Of a stretch of 64,000 nucleotides of DNA, positions 22,892 through 35,323 are shown in pieces (position 1 is the first letter of the stretch; each line of letters begins with the position of its first letter). The notes under the pieces were generated by a model. That model was not told where the DNA came from, did not search any database, and saw only the letters and a list, made by a program, of their open reading frames with translations. Source of the stretch: Scolanthus callimorphus (Eukaryota > Cnidaria > Anthozoa > Actiniaria > Edwardsiidae); assembly GCA_033964015.1 (NCBI GenBank), contig CM066912.1, positions 12,249,399 through 12,313,398 on the forward strand, read 5' to 3'. The position numbers and the translations under genes are program-made.

Positions 22892-24160
22892 TTAGGTTGT
22901 TCTTAAAATAGGCAATGTGCTGCTCTTGCGAATACTGTCTGGAAGAGCGTTGCAGAGTTTAGCTGCAGCACATGAGAAGGCACTGTGTCCGTAAGTCACA
23001 AGTTTTGATGGAGGTTGCTTCAACAAATTTCTGGAAGCAGACCTCGAACTCCTGGTTGGTTTATATGGCTGTAGCATATTGGTGATATAACTGGGTTCTA
23101 AGCCATTCAGCGCCTTGTAAGTTAACAGGAGGAGTTTGAAATAAGCTCCACTGGCTTCCTGTGTCCCAGCGCATTGCCTCAATACAGGTGTAGTGTGGAC
23201 GTGTTTTTTTGGTACGAGTGAGTAGACGCGCCGCAGCATTTTGGACATTTTGAAGTCGATCAATTTGGAATTTTGGTAGTCCATATAGCAATGAGTTGCA
23301 GTTGTCCAATTTTGAAGTTATGAATGCATGTATTGAAGTTTCTGTGTCTGATACAGATAGAAAGTCACGGATCTACTTAATATGTTCCTGAGATGGAAAA
23401 AAAACATGCCTTGCAGATTTTAGTTACTTGTGTTTCTAAGGACATGTGTTTCTCAAAAATCACTCATCAACATGTTCAACAATCGGAGGCAGACGGGGAC
23501 GAGCACTTAAAATAAGTAGTTCCCTCTTTTCTCTGTTAAGTTTAAAGGCCCATAAGCACCCAAGTCGCTTTGCAGGCTCACAGAGAATAAAACGCAGTTG
23601 AAAACTCTATGCAAATTTTCAGTTTGAACTTTTGAAATGCGAAGAACAATAGCAGGAACCCATTGGGACCTACTGTATCAGCCACAGCTGCTGAATGACA
23701 GTAGATCCAATTGAAAACAAAGTGCAAAGGTTCTCGGTCGCGGATTGGCCTTTAAGCTTATTTTGAATCATCCAAGTGTGTATATCACGAACACATGCCT
23801 CAAATTTTTGCTATAGAACAGGATTGATCAATGCGTGTTTCTTTGAAAGAAAGATATAGCTTGGTATCATCAGCATAGAGGTGAACATTTAGTTCATGGA
23901 TTCTTATAATGTCCCTGATAGGCGAGGTATATATAAGATAAAGCATCGGACCCAATACTGATCCTGGGGAACACCATAGCGCAGTTCTTTTTGCATTGAC
24001 CTGGTCCCGTCTATCATTACAAACTGTGTCCTATACTTCAGATAAGAATGAAACCAGCTCAATACCTTGTCCTTGATTCCATATCACGTATTCATTCTTT
24101 CAAGCAATATTTTAGAGCTTCTTGTGTTGTAGTTATTGATTTGTGAATTGAGAAAAATAT
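22892..24160 (-). pseudogene. CR1/L2-like reverse transcriptase fragment, copy 2
   Basis: Duplicate of the copy-1 LINE fragment. The minus-strand pieces DNCNSLLYGLPKFQIDRLQ, RLLTRTKKTR and LLLLTYKALNGLEPSYITNM are clear at 22892-23309. In 22892-23284 the C-terminus reads further (SRNLLKQPPSKLVTYGHSAF, KLCNALPDSIRKSSTL), which is typical of the family's end. A one-base difference in an A/T run shifts the frame relative to copy 1. Palm-region remains follow up to about 24160. Inactive. Confidence 0.75.
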
Positions 24161-24328
24161 ACCACGGGAAGAGCGACGATATCCCTAAATTGAAACATAA
24201 CTCTGCCAATTTGAAAGACAAATGTCTTTAGAGGGTCAGTGCGGGCATGAAAGGGAGATTCCCTCTTCTCTGATATCTTCCACACCCGGCCTAAAATGTA
24301 TTAGCATGTCCGGCTCATACTATACCTA

Positions 24329-24458
24329 CTATACTACTCACTGATCGAGGCCATTTACTAAATTACTCCATATCGAAAAATGTCGCTCTCAATCTATACT
24401 ACTCACTGATCGAGGCCATTTACTAAATTACTCCATATCGAAAAATGTCGCTCTCAAT
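24329..24458. repeat. 65-bp tandem duplication next to the AATCC array
   Basis: 'ctatactactcactgatcga' starts at 24329 and again at 24394. Each unit ends 'aaaaatgtcgctctcaatc', and the second runs straight into the AATCC array. The terminal 'aatcc' of the unit may have seeded the array. Confidence 0.8.
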
Positions 24459-25385
24459 CCAATCCAATCCAATCCAATCCAATCCAATCCAATCCAATCC
24501 AATCCAATCCAATCCAATCCAATCCAATCCAATCCAATCCAATCCAATCCAATCCAATCCAATCCAATCCAATCCAATCCAATCCAATCCAATCCAATCC
24601 AATCCAATCCAATCCAATCCAATCCATCCAATCCAATCCAATCCAATCCATCCAATCCAATCCAATCCAATCCAATCCAATCCAATCCATCCATCCAATC
24701 CATCCAATCCAATCCAATCCAATCCAATCCAATCCAATCCAATCCAATCCAATCCAATCCAATCCAATCCATCCAATCCAATCCAATCCAATCCATCCAA
24801 TCCAATCCAATCCAATCCAATCCAATCCAATCCAATCCAATCAATCCAATCCAATCCAATCCAATCCAATCCAATCCAATCCAATCCAATCCAATCCAAT
24901 CCAATCCAATCCAATCCAATCCAATCCAATCCAATCCAATCCAATCCAATCCAATCCAATCCAATCCAATCCAATCCAATCCAATCCAATCCAATCCAAT
25001 CCAATCCAATCCAATCCAATCCAATCCAATCCAATCCAATCCAATCCAATCCAATCCAATCCAATCCAATCCAATCCAATCCAATCCAATCCAATCCAAT
25101 CCAATCCAATCCAATCCAATCCAATCCAATCCAATCCAATCCAATCCAATCCAATCCAATCCAATCCAATCCAATCCAATCCAATCCAATCCAATCCAAT
25201 CCAATCCAATCCAATCCAATCCAATCCAATCCAATCCAATCCAATCCAATCCAATCCAATCCAATCCAATCCAATCCAATCCAATCCAATCCAATCCAAT
25301 CCAATCCAATCCAATCCAATCCAATCCAATCCAATCCAATCCAATCCAATCCAATCCAATCCAATCCAATCCAATCCAATCCAAT
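24456..25385. repeat. (AATCC)n microsatellite, 930 bp, ~186 units
   Basis: Pentamers of AATCC fill the interval. Between about 24620 and 24845 there are ATCC tetramer interruptions and one shortened unit; from 24843 to 25385 roughly 108 units are uninterrupted. Because 15 is the common multiple of 5 and 3, every frame stays open, which yields long repetitive frames on both strands that are not genes. The true length may differ because assemblers collapse such arrays. Confidence 0.98.
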
Positions 25386-28300
25386 TCTCGCTATTTTCGT
25401 TCATTGACACCATAGTTAGCGTTGATTAAGTTGTGTTCTTAAAAACCGTCTCTGGGGGGAGGTTTACGTTTCTGCTTGACTGAAATATATTTGCGCCAGC
25501 GTTGCGGGCACGCGTGACACTCAGGTATTCTACCGTCACATTTGAAGATTTAAAAGATTCATTTCCATTTCTCTTTTGAAGGTTCAAACGCTTCTCATCT
25601 GCACTTAGGCATGGTTGTCACACGAATTAGCATACAAATCAGGGCGTGGTCTAAATCCAGTGCATTCAACTCTTCAGTTATTATACCTCTTTCAGATTTT
25701 GCTTGAAATATAAGTAAATTTGAAATGCTGTTTCTATGACAACTTGTAATGTGACCTGTGTAATATAAACATATTTATGATTTCACGTACCAATAAGCAT
25801 TCGCCAAAAATTACCGACTAACAATATTTGGAAGGTCTGGAATATCAAATATTAGCGATGAAAAGGCAGAACTTGCAGACACTCGAGACACGATCGTACT
25901 ATTGATCGCCATTTTGATTTTTTGTTCTCTGCAAAAGGGACTGAGACGAGATTTATCACAGGCAGCCCGCGTATTCGTAAAAATCAACACGTTTATTATA
26001 TGCATTGAGAAAGCATACTGCTGAAGCGAATTTTCCCTGAAAAAGATTCAAAATATCTTCTTGTATGATGATTATTTTTTCGTTACAAATCCATGTCCGT
26101 CTTCCCATTTTAATAACAATGCAGTGTCACGGGAGAATTTGGCGGCAAAACGTATGTCAGTAATTGAAGGGGGCTGTGCACCAATGAAATGCGTTAATTC
26201 TGCATTTTAATTAAGATCATAGTCTTCGATTTTTTTTTACAGTTAACCCAACGTACAAGTAGTAGCACACAAGTACAATGTTAAAAAGCAGGGTTCACAA
26301 TTTGGCTTCCAAAAATAGGGAAGAGTACCCCCGACCTTTTAGCTTCCTTTTCTATTGGATCTAGTCGAGATTAGTGAAATAAGCACCATATTACAAGAGC
26401 GCAGATAGTTTTATTATATGACTTGAGGGCCACTCAAAATTGTTTACAGTATTGTCTGAGTATTTTGAACGTAGTCGTCGGTTTTTGTTCCTGAGCTGTT
26501 CAAATTAAACCTTCCTTGACGGTGATGTTTACATACGCATACATCTCAAAACGTGCAAAAGGCGTTAACGTATTGTCTGCACTAGTCTTTAGACGTTTAT
26601 GATATTATCATGTTTTTCTTTGCTTTTTCTTCGTGTTAAAAAAAATCGTGATGACGAAAACCATAGTTATCGCACGAAGAAGCAAGGCATATTGCTCTCT
26701 TCCTTGGCGGACTTTGCCGCACTATTTGATCTTAAATTTATTTTCCTGTCGCATTTTATCTGATCCCGCGGCCAATTGACATATATCAAGAAATCTCCTC
26801 ATGAAGCACTGCTGAAGTAGGCCGAAATTAGATGTGATAGCTTGTTGTTCTAAAATATCAGAGGAACCTCGAGTGCAGAGGGTCAGACACATCCTGTAGC
26901 CACGGAAAGTGCGTAGAAAATAATCGAATTTCTCCAAAAAGCAATCCAACTCTGCACCTACTTATTTAGAAATAAAATCCTACACGAGTCGGTTCTAAAG
27001 AGCGCCTACAGTGCGAAGACTCTTGAAAGCATCTGCTTCTAAGAAGCGTGATAATAAATAAATTAGCGCTATCTTAGAGCAAAGATAATCTCATCTTCTT
27101 TCGAGGAGGGTTTTACAGCTGTTGGATACTTCTATTTTTCGCTGCGTATGGGCTAATTTGTTTCACTTGGGTAATCCAGATACGTTTTTAAAACATTCTC
27201 TCATTAATGGAAAAACAATCATTTTGCACCGAGGATTTATTCAAATGAGAAGTGCAGATTGAAAATTTAAACACCAGTTTCAGATACCGATAATTGAGCT
27301 TTTCCATCACGAGTTGATTTGAAAAAAGGATTTGCGAGTTGATTTGAAAAAGGATTTGTATACACAAGATATTCAGATCCGCCATCTATCCCACAATCAT
27401 CATGGCAATTGTTTTTTTCTGAAAGATTGAAAGAATATTGTTTTTTACCATTTAGCTACTATAATTTAAACGTATTCCGTCCTCATATCTTAGTGGGATG
27501 TGGTTGGCAGAGAAATCTGTTAATTTTTTTATCTGTGAGTTGATGATTGATTTGTGTAATGCGACGATGGAAATAGGGGAGTTTCATATCTGTTTTTCTT
27601 GGATCTTGCTGGTAAGGATACAAATCAAAGTGATAAAAATCAAAGGTTAAATGTACGAAGAACACCGTTTCTCGAAATCACTACTCAAGTTCTGGAATAC
27701 GCTTTCTGACGCTGTATTACGATGTCAATTCAATTTCATTTAAAGTTTTGCCCGCCATCCTAGAACAGGGATATTCTCTCTCCTCTTACATGAGGCTAAA
27801 TGTACAGTTTCAGCTGCAACAGTATAAGGAGAGTGCGTCTTGTAGTATAGTGAGCTTTGAAATATTAAAGTGACAATAATATCGCACTAAAACATGAGTT
27901 TTTCTTTAACAGTAATTGTGGTGTTAAAATGATATAAAGTGCAGGATACATTATGATTTCATGTTTATAAAATTTCAATTAATGGACGGAAAATTTAAAA
28001 GGATTGGGATTAACAAGAGACGCTCTCTTTGAAAAAAGAAAGCAGAAGGAACAAGGAATCATATATATATGTTTGTCTTTATTTGTCATTTTACACTCCT
28101 AAATAAGCCCTTCACAATCCACCTCTGACATACATACATCATAACATAGCTATAAGGCTTACTTTGCAAAGGTTTGCTAAAAGGAAATAATCCTGCAGCT
28201 CTATTTTTCTATACTAAAATGCTTAGCAGTTTAGCGTCTTACATTCTCCTGACTGCGCATCGTCCCTTGTTTCTCAAGGCCAGGAATGGACTATGCCGGG

Positions 28301-28827
28301 TCACGTCTTGACATAAAATGCTAGCTAAGCCGGGCGAAAATGTCCTGGCAACATTTTTGAATAGAGTTATCAGGTGCCGCAAGCATCTATAACAAAGCTA
28401 TTGTGTGCGAAGTTCTGACATTAAGCCTTGTACTGCAGTTATTACCTTTTATGTTTTCTGCCTTTCTGAGGGTAGGCTATCCTAAGCTACCATGGCATAT
28501 AGGTATATTTAATGTTTAAACTGGCTGAGCATTAGAAACAAGAAAAACTTTGCAAAAGTCACTTTCGCGGTATAATGCCTATGCAATTCTTGTAAACAAA
28601 ACATTTACGCGAAAACATTCTCAACACTATCCAGTTCTACGCTAATAATTATAAGAAAAATCCTATGTGATCATAAAGATGGATAAAGGACATCGCATAC
28701 GATTGAACAAAAGCCCTACGTGGAGATTGTTAAGATTGAGTCTGGCTAGTAATGTTTTAATGAGTATAAAAGTATTGCAGACAAGGAATGGATCATTTGG
28801 CAAAGTGTTGATAAACCTATTTCTGCT
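25386..28827. other. No gene recognised
   Basis: AT-rich sequence with only short frames that match nothing I know. A 25-bp near-duplicate ('gagttgatttgaaaa..ggattt') sits at 27312-27360. The portion next to 28827 is presumably the 3' UTR and flank of the minus-strand GPCR gene. Confidence 0.5.
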
Positions 28828-29961
28828 TCATGACGCGGAACTAAGTATTGTAGCAGCTTGATGGTATAAAGATGAGTTCGAGCCCGTATGAGTATCAGCG
28901 GTAGCTGCCCTGGATCTCTCATGTTGTCTCACTTCAAACCTAGGGCAAAATCGACAGACGCCTTTACTAAACAAAAATCGGATACTGCGTGGACTCGATC
29001 TTATAACTTCTAAAACATGTCTGGCGAACTGACGGAACACTTTCTTGAAGTCCTCACATAGACCAGCGTACAGAAACGGGTTAATTGTCGCGTTACTATA
29101 CGCAAGAAAAACAATAAGATATCTACCTTCCATAGTTAACCTGAAAGAGAGTACTATCTGTCCTACAAGTGTAACTATGATGTAGGGAAACCAACACACC
29201 AAGTAGACGGCCACTATTTTAGCAAGGCTAATGGCGCCTCTAAGTTGGTGACGCCTTCGAGTGTGCTCCCTGTTCAAACGCACCTGGTCCTTGGCTATTT
29301 TCTGTGCGTGGATCCTGGCAATACGAAGAATCATAGCATAGAAGATGAGAACTAGAACAGCAGGAAGAAGCCAGTTCGCCCCGATTATGAAATAAATGAA
29401 TTCTCGTTTGTACTGGAACCAGCAGTTCCCCCTCAAAACGAGAGAAGGTCTTTCTCTCCAGCCCATGACAGGTAACAATGCGGTCATGCACGCATAGAAC
29501 CAGATGATAGCTATAACACTGAAGACATGGGTCTTTGTGATGTGCTTGGAGCAGAAAGGGTACACGATCGTCAGAAAACGATAGCCACTGACTGCCATAA
29601 GATTCAAACTTGATGAAGAAATGGTGATGAAACACAGAGTATAAACAAAGTCACAAACAATGACAGAATGCTTGAAATAAGATCTAATGTGCCATTCCAT
29701 CTCAAAAGGTACGTAAATAGCCAGCAAAATAACATCTGATACAGCAAGGCTGGCTAAAAAGTAGTTAATCCGTGTACGAAGCTTTCGTACTGAAAAGAAG
29801 GCAATTAAAATGCACACATTTGCAAAGGATCCGAGGATGCTGGCTGAAATATACAGTATTGAAAACAAATGAACTAAGTAAGGGTTCATGGTCATCGAAG
29901 ATCTGGTTGAGTTTCCAAGTGCTGGCGCCATGGTCGTAAGGTTTGGCGTTGAAGTATCCAT
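28828..29961 (-). CDS. Class A (rhodopsin-like) GPCR, orphan, intronless
   Basis: A complete 377-codon frame encodes a seven-helix plasma-membrane receptor that signals through G proteins. Visible landmarks: N-glycosylation sites at N7 and N17; N48 in TM1 (GSFANVC); LAVSD with D76 in TM2; C103 at the top of TM3, expected to pair with C180 in extracellular loop 2; W154 in TM4 followed by MGWRE; P200 in TM5; CWFPY (256-260) in TM6; NPFLY (294-298) in TM7; then a basic helix 8 (CEDFKKVFRQF). The usual DRY at the end of TM3 reads Y127-R128-F129, keeping only the Arg. The basic third loop (REHTRRRHQLRG) and overall wording resemble amine/adenosine-type receptors, but the ligand is unknown. M1 is chosen as the first Met; M11 is possible. 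Single exon, as is common for cnidarian receptors of this class. Confidence 0.93.
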   Translation of the reverse strand: MDTSTPNLTTMAPALGNSTRSSMTMNPYLVHLFSILYISASILGSFANVCILIAFFSVRKLRTRINYFLASLAVSDVILLAIYVPFEMEWHIRSYFKHSVIVCDFVYTLCFITISSSSLNLMAVSGYRFLTIVYPFCSKHITKTHVFSVIAIIWFYACMTALLPVMGWRERPSLVLRGNCWFQYKREFIYFIIGANWLLPAVLVLIFYAMILRIARIHAQKIAKDQVRLNREHTRRRHQLRGAISLAKIVAVYLVCWFPYIIVTLVGQIVLSFRLTMEGRYLIVFLAYSNATINPFLYAGLCEDFKKVFRQFARHVLEVIRSSPRSIRFLFSKGVCRFCPRFEVRQHERSRAATADTHTGSNSSLYHQAATILSSAS

Positions 29962-31711
29962 TGCTTTTTACTCTGTGTTCCGTGTTGAACGGTTTCGTGG
30001 GTTCTATAATTATAGATGCTTCCGCTGGCGAATTTTAAGGCCGTGAAATCGTATTACATTTTTTTGAAAAAGTGTGTCAAAAGCGACGCTTATCCTCTAA
30101 AATAAGCGTTATTTGAAATATTGGTGGACTTATCTTTTGACGTAACAGCTAAGAATCGTCACTGTCGTGCACTCGACTGTAATGTCGCCAATGCAAATCT
30201 GATACTAAACTGGAGCGACCGGGCCATGCCTTATTTATAGTGGTGCTCCCGCGCGAACCGCAGGGCACAATGCAGAGCACCATATTCTGAGCAGATCTGG
30301 AGACATGTAGCAAAGAGCGCGCAAATGATCATGCTCGTTTTATACTGGTAGGAGAGGGTACCTGGCTTCGAGCAAAAATTCGCTTACTCTGGAAACAACT
30401 CATGCAACACATAGTTTTACGAACATGGATAATAAAAAAACACTGACGCTATAGGAAAGGTTAAGGTTCAGCTGTACTCCTGTTTCAGGCGCTGTCGTTT
30501 ATATTTTCCAAACACATTAAACACATAGCTCTCTTAAGGCGTTGTAATGAGCGGATGCGAATTTACCTTGGGGTATACCACGAGTATAATTTACATAAAA
30601 TGCACAGTTGATCGTTAACATGTTTTCAACATTAAATCGGAGAATCGAGTATCAATGGCTGCAAATAGTGCAAATCTCCGTAGAGCGCATGCTAATTCAC
30701 GCGTTTAGAACAAACAGCTTATTTCAAACACTTCCGAATGATTGCCTTGACGTAGATCAATCTAAAGAGTGTTTCCACTTTCTACTAGACAAAGTGAGTG
30801 TATTTGCTCTTTTCTTTGCTTGAAAATTGCGGATCTATATAATGCTTTTAATTGAATTTCGTTTTTTTCATTTAATAATATTCGTTTATTTTAAATAAAG
30901 AAGAAATAGCATTTTAATCAGCTGATTTCATATTTAAAATCTTAGCGCAGTAGTTGTCGTTTTTTTCTGCAGGTACGGAGATTACGTCAGAGCATTTCAC
31001 AAATTTTAGCAATCATATTTCAACATTAGTCAACATTCAAACATCGGTTTCTGCTATTGCATTTGTATAATGGCTGTAGCAAAGACGAGGAAATGTTCAC
31101 ATATAATTTAGAATCAGACCAAAGCGAACAAAAATCAAATAATCTGAACAACCTTTTGAAAGCCGCTAGTTATTTCATAATCAAGCAAACATGCCTATTC
31201 CTCGCTACCAAGTGCCTTTGTGGTTTCCCACATGGAAGTAAATATGTCTACAGAGAGAAAGGCGTTTGTTTATAACGTAAACTTTGATGTAAACCTCTTT
31301 ATAAAATGGCGCCGACAGAACAAGCGCTCTGAATGGACGAAAGCTTTGGTTCATGAGTGTTACTTTGTGTTTTCTCCTATACGTTTTGTTCAGAATTTGT
31401 GTATTTACTTTGCGCTTGAACTCGGCTCTATTACTTTTTGTTTTCAAATAAATCAATAAAACACAGATTTCATGCGCCTACGGCTTGTGAATCTCAAGCT
31501 TTCCTCGCGTGTTAAGTTTTCCTCGCGTGTTCTCGAAACATCCCGCGTGCCACATCATATATCATAAACTCGATGCTTTTTCTTAACTATTCAACCACTA
31601 AAAAAGAAACACCACAAATAGTTATTTCTTTAAGGAAACAAAACACTATAGTTTGGCCTTTTTAAACATAATACTACAACTAAATAAAATGAGAACGCCC
31701 TAAGGATTTAA
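29962..31711. other. GPCR upstream region; no other gene recognised
   Basis: The 5' flank of the minus-strand GPCR. No clear TATA or initiator can be singled out. Short plus-strand frames at 30608-30823 and 31057-31459 look like chance frames in AT-rich DNA. Confidence 0.4.
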
Positions 31712-31946
31712 AGGGAGGCTGTCACGCAACTGCGCAGCTGCTCTGCGCATCTCAAAACAAAGAAGTATCGTCCGGCCAGCGAAGGCTGAAAACGACGAAA
31801 ACAATCCGTTTTAATCTCGCTATTTCTCGATCCATCCGACCTAATGTTTACGTTTTACATATTCTTCAATAGTCTTCTGATAAGATGGTCTCAATAGTTT
31901 TGCTCAGTGATCGTTCCTGGAGCATGCGCGTATCGTGACAGCCTCC
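31712..31946. mobile_element. 235-bp MITE flanked by TTAA
   Basis: The left end (31712) contains GGAGGCTGTCACG two bases in; the right end CGTGACAGCCTCC finishes at 31946. TTAA flanks both sides (31708-31711 and 31947-31950). The termini differ from the MITE at 13754, so this is a separate TTAA family. No coding capacity. Confidence 0.7.
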
Positions 31947-33120
31947 TTAATAGGACGTTATCCTGTGTTTTGTTCGCTGAGTAATTTTGTTTGCCTCATG
32001 TTATTATCTCCCGCTGTCTGACAAAAAAAAATATAACATCCACTTTTAGAGTTTTCTTAACGTTTCCTTCAAAGGTCTAATGTGACAGTACTTGCCTGAT
32101 CTATTTAAAATACCATTCAAATAGCTGAGAATGCTCGTGATCCTTGTTAATTCTATTACAAACAGATATATTTAAATGATAAAAGGCTCACATGCCTAAA
32201 GCAACCATAGACTAATAACATGGATATTTTCATCGAGTTTGCTCTGGATATTTAGTTATGTTGATTGTATTTTTACAGTTGTTCAAAAGTACGTCTCAAG
32301 TAGGGGACTTTTCTTGCATCTTTTTCGCTGACACTTTACAGCTGATGATGAAGTGATCGGCCTTGTCGAGTTAGATCTGCACGGGTATGTGCCGCCATTT
32401 TCTCCTTCATCCGATAGAACGGGGTACTTTTTACGAACTGCTCTCTATAACAGGATATCGTGATAATGAAGACTACCCAGACTTTAGCTCCTTTAAAGAA
32501 GGTATCGATTGTTTAGTGGACGTAATTTGTTTTACCTTCTACGAAGGAAGATAGACTCGTTTTGACACAGAAATGCTATATTTTATCTGTTTTATCCAGG
32601 ACGGGGTATCTTATCAATTTCTATTTAGGGGGGGGCTCGATTTGAATACAAATCATAGAACGGGGTATTGTCTTATGAAAATCGTTTTTAGAACGGGGTC
32701 CGATAAGGGCGGTACACATCCATATCAAGCGAAGGAACCATACCCCCCCCCCCCCCCACCCCCTTTGGCTTTCTCTCAGGTGTGTTAAGGCCTTGAAAGG
32801 AGATGGGGCTTATACGCGGATTCTTAAGGCAAAAAGCGAGTAACACGTCCCTCGACCTTAACTGTTCCATACAATTAGTTGCTATGGACATATAATTTTA
32901 TAGTATCTATAAGTACCGTTTAAAATTTACTTTCAATCAAAAACGGGGAAAACTTACTGCCAATTTTCCTACTTTTTGACCCTAAATTCGTAATCTTCAT
33001 GAACTTCTGCAGTTGATAGCGTTTTAAATCGTGTCCAGGGTCACGTGATTGTACGAACTGTTGCCCTAGCAACCGAGTTTCTCTCCTATCTCCGCTAATT
33101 TTCAAGGTGGTCTGCTTTAA
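31947..33120. other. No gene recognised; G/C homopolymers
   Basis: The phrase 'acggggtat' recurs at 32600, 32660 and 32694 in a decayed repeat. A C-run lies at about 32744-32762. Nothing is coding by inspection. Confidence 0.45.
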
Positions 33121-34060
33121 CCCTATTCAGACTGAGGGGGGGGGGGGGGGGGGGGGGCTTTTCGAGCCCCCCCCCCCTCCAGTAAAATCCTGATTACTCT
33201 AAAACCACTGCAGCTATGATGGTGAAACTTCGTGACTTCTCCTAAAATTTATCTGGGGACATTTTGGTGTCAATGACATGTCAGGATCAACGGCCCAGTT
33301 TCCATGGCAACCAATTTTTGACATGCATGTTTTGCAAAACTCGAAAAAACGTGAATTTTTCATATTTCAAGCTTAATGTTGGACACATTGCCCAATTTAT
33401 GACTATCGGAGCTTGTACTCATTAGTAATGTATCTACAGGCTAATTAATTTTTGACACAAAAATCTTTGGGGGTAGGGGTAGGGGGATTTTGTTCATTTC
33501 AACATATGGTCTAAAACTAGCTCTGGATTCACAAATATCCTTTTAATTCAACTTTTTGAATGTCAAACACTTCTTTGATGAGTATTTCGTACATTTTGAC
33601 CATTTTTTTTCTCATTGAGTATTTATCTGAAGAGTCAAATGGAAATTAAATGAAATCCAAGATGGCGGATCCAAGATGGCGTACAATATTTTCAAAAGTC
33701 GTCATTATGACGCAAGTTTGTTAAAATTTGTGTTAATGTCACAAATTATTACATTTACATTATCTTGATGTTAATCAGTTGACCTTTAGAGTATTATCTA
33801 CCAAGTTTTTGGAAGTTAATTAAAATTACTTAAAATTGATAAAACATTGAGAATGACGTCATTGTGACATCACATTTTGCTCCCTGGTGACAAAAATGGG
33901 TGTGACGATTTGTCTAAGGCTCATGGTCATTGTGTGAAAGTTTGATGATCATAGCCCCAGTGGCTCCAGAGATATAGAGGGGGGGGGGGGGGGGGGCGAA
34001 TTACCCCCCCCACCCCCCCACCAGTCACAGATGGTCAAAAAAAGCCCAGTCTGAATAGGG
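33121..34060. mobile_element. 940-bp non-autonomous piggyBac-type element
   Basis: Terminal inverted repeats CCCTATTCAGACTG (33121) and its perfect complement ending at 34060 are flanked by TTAA at 33117-33120 and 34061-34064. A TTAA duplication with termini beginning CCC is characteristic of piggyBac-family transposons. Inside the left terminus is a long G-run meeting a C-run (33135-33180), with similar runs near the right end (33980-34020). No transposase frame is present, so it would depend on an enzyme supplied in trans. Confidence 0.8.
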
Positions 34061-35323
34061 TTAAAAGACGCTATATTGAAGGAATGAATGCAGTAAAGGA
34101 AAACTCCATCGTATTTCCAGAATAGGATGAGGTTTTCTGTTCCCTATTTTAAGTTATGTCCAAAAAAGGACAAATATGGTACACATCCCTTTAATTTGGT
34201 TGTCATGGAAACATCAACCAATTTTGCTAGTACTAGAATTAACATTGATGCAAAGTTTCATTCATTTTTATGTTGGAGATATTGGCAAAATCATTTTCTG
34301 CCCGCGTATAAGCCCCAAGTCAGGCTTTAACACACCTGAGCTGGCCTAGAATGATCAATTTTCTGAATCAAGAAAATAGACATCACAACTCCCTTGCTGA
34401 GAATCGCCAGCAATCGCAGTGAATTTTGAGGGCGCGTACAGCAATGCATAATAATAATAATAATAATAATATAAAAACGTTATTTAAACAAGTTGCCGCT
34501 TGTGGGATCGCGCATAAATCTTTTTTTATTAACTAAATAATTATAAAATATGATTATAAACAGTTATGTAGCAATATATATATATTACTAATCTATAATT
34601 AAAAATATGAATAATCACTGTGTTGGAGTAATATTGTGTGTGGGGATATAGATCTGAAATCCAGTAAACTAAGATCCCTTGATGCTTTTGCTTTGCAAAT
34701 GGTAGGTAACAGTATATGGCAAGACGTTTTAAATTATCTGTTTTAAATTATCGAACTGTTGATTTCTCGACCCATACATTTTAAAAGACCAGCGCTTCCG
34801 TCACGGGCGAGCATCATTTATCACCTCCTCGCCCGTGGAGAATATAAAATCCAGTTTATAGGAAGTTTTATTGTTTGTGTTCTTACAGCGCACGGGTTAT
34901 TGCGTTTAAAATGGAAAGAAACTCATATAACTGTAGCCAGGAGGCAGTCGTAGACAGTATACGCTTACACAATTTGTTTGCCGGCTGGAAATTCTCATTA
35001 GAAGGGGCGCATTGCGATAAACGACAGTTCACTGCATTTTGATTGGCCAAAAGGGTCGGCGAAATAGCCATTTACAGTAATTGTTCTCCTGTTGCGATTT
35101 AAGTGCTATTTCTCCTGCGGTTCCGATGCTTTTGATAAATAAAAAAAAATGGAAGAAATCGATGTTTTCATTCTACAACGAAAAGCAACTAAGATGCAGC
35201 TTTCTGACTCGATCGATAAACATATTTTATCCACCAAGTACACTACGACGTCTTAAAAGACAACAACAACGTTTATTTAATAACGAACGCTCGGCTAACA
35301 CTGCCTTAATTACATGTTATTAA
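34061..35323. other. No gene recognised; ATA microsatellite
   Basis: An (ATA)n tract lies at about 34449-34471. The remainder is AT-rich with short chance frames. Confidence 0.5.

Larger units (their letters stand above)
18903..24393. repeat. Tandem duplication of a ~2.75-kb block
   Basis: Unit 1 runs about 18903-21630 and unit 2 about 21631-24393, in direct orientation. Matching landmarks are 19021/21751, 20544/23309 and 21405/24166, giving offsets of about 2730 to 2765. Both carry the MITE interior and the LINE fragment. Unit 2 lacks the left MITE terminus, because the duplication starts inside the MITE at 'ggctaaaaaaattaggaccc'. Identity is very high by eye, with small indels, so the event is fairly recent. 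Confidence 0.85.

Noticed and set aside
24423..25413. Long open frames on both strands with QSNPI or DWIGL repeats
   Set aside because: They are translations of the AATCC pentamer array; a 5-bp repeat without stops keeps all frames open. No gene evidence.
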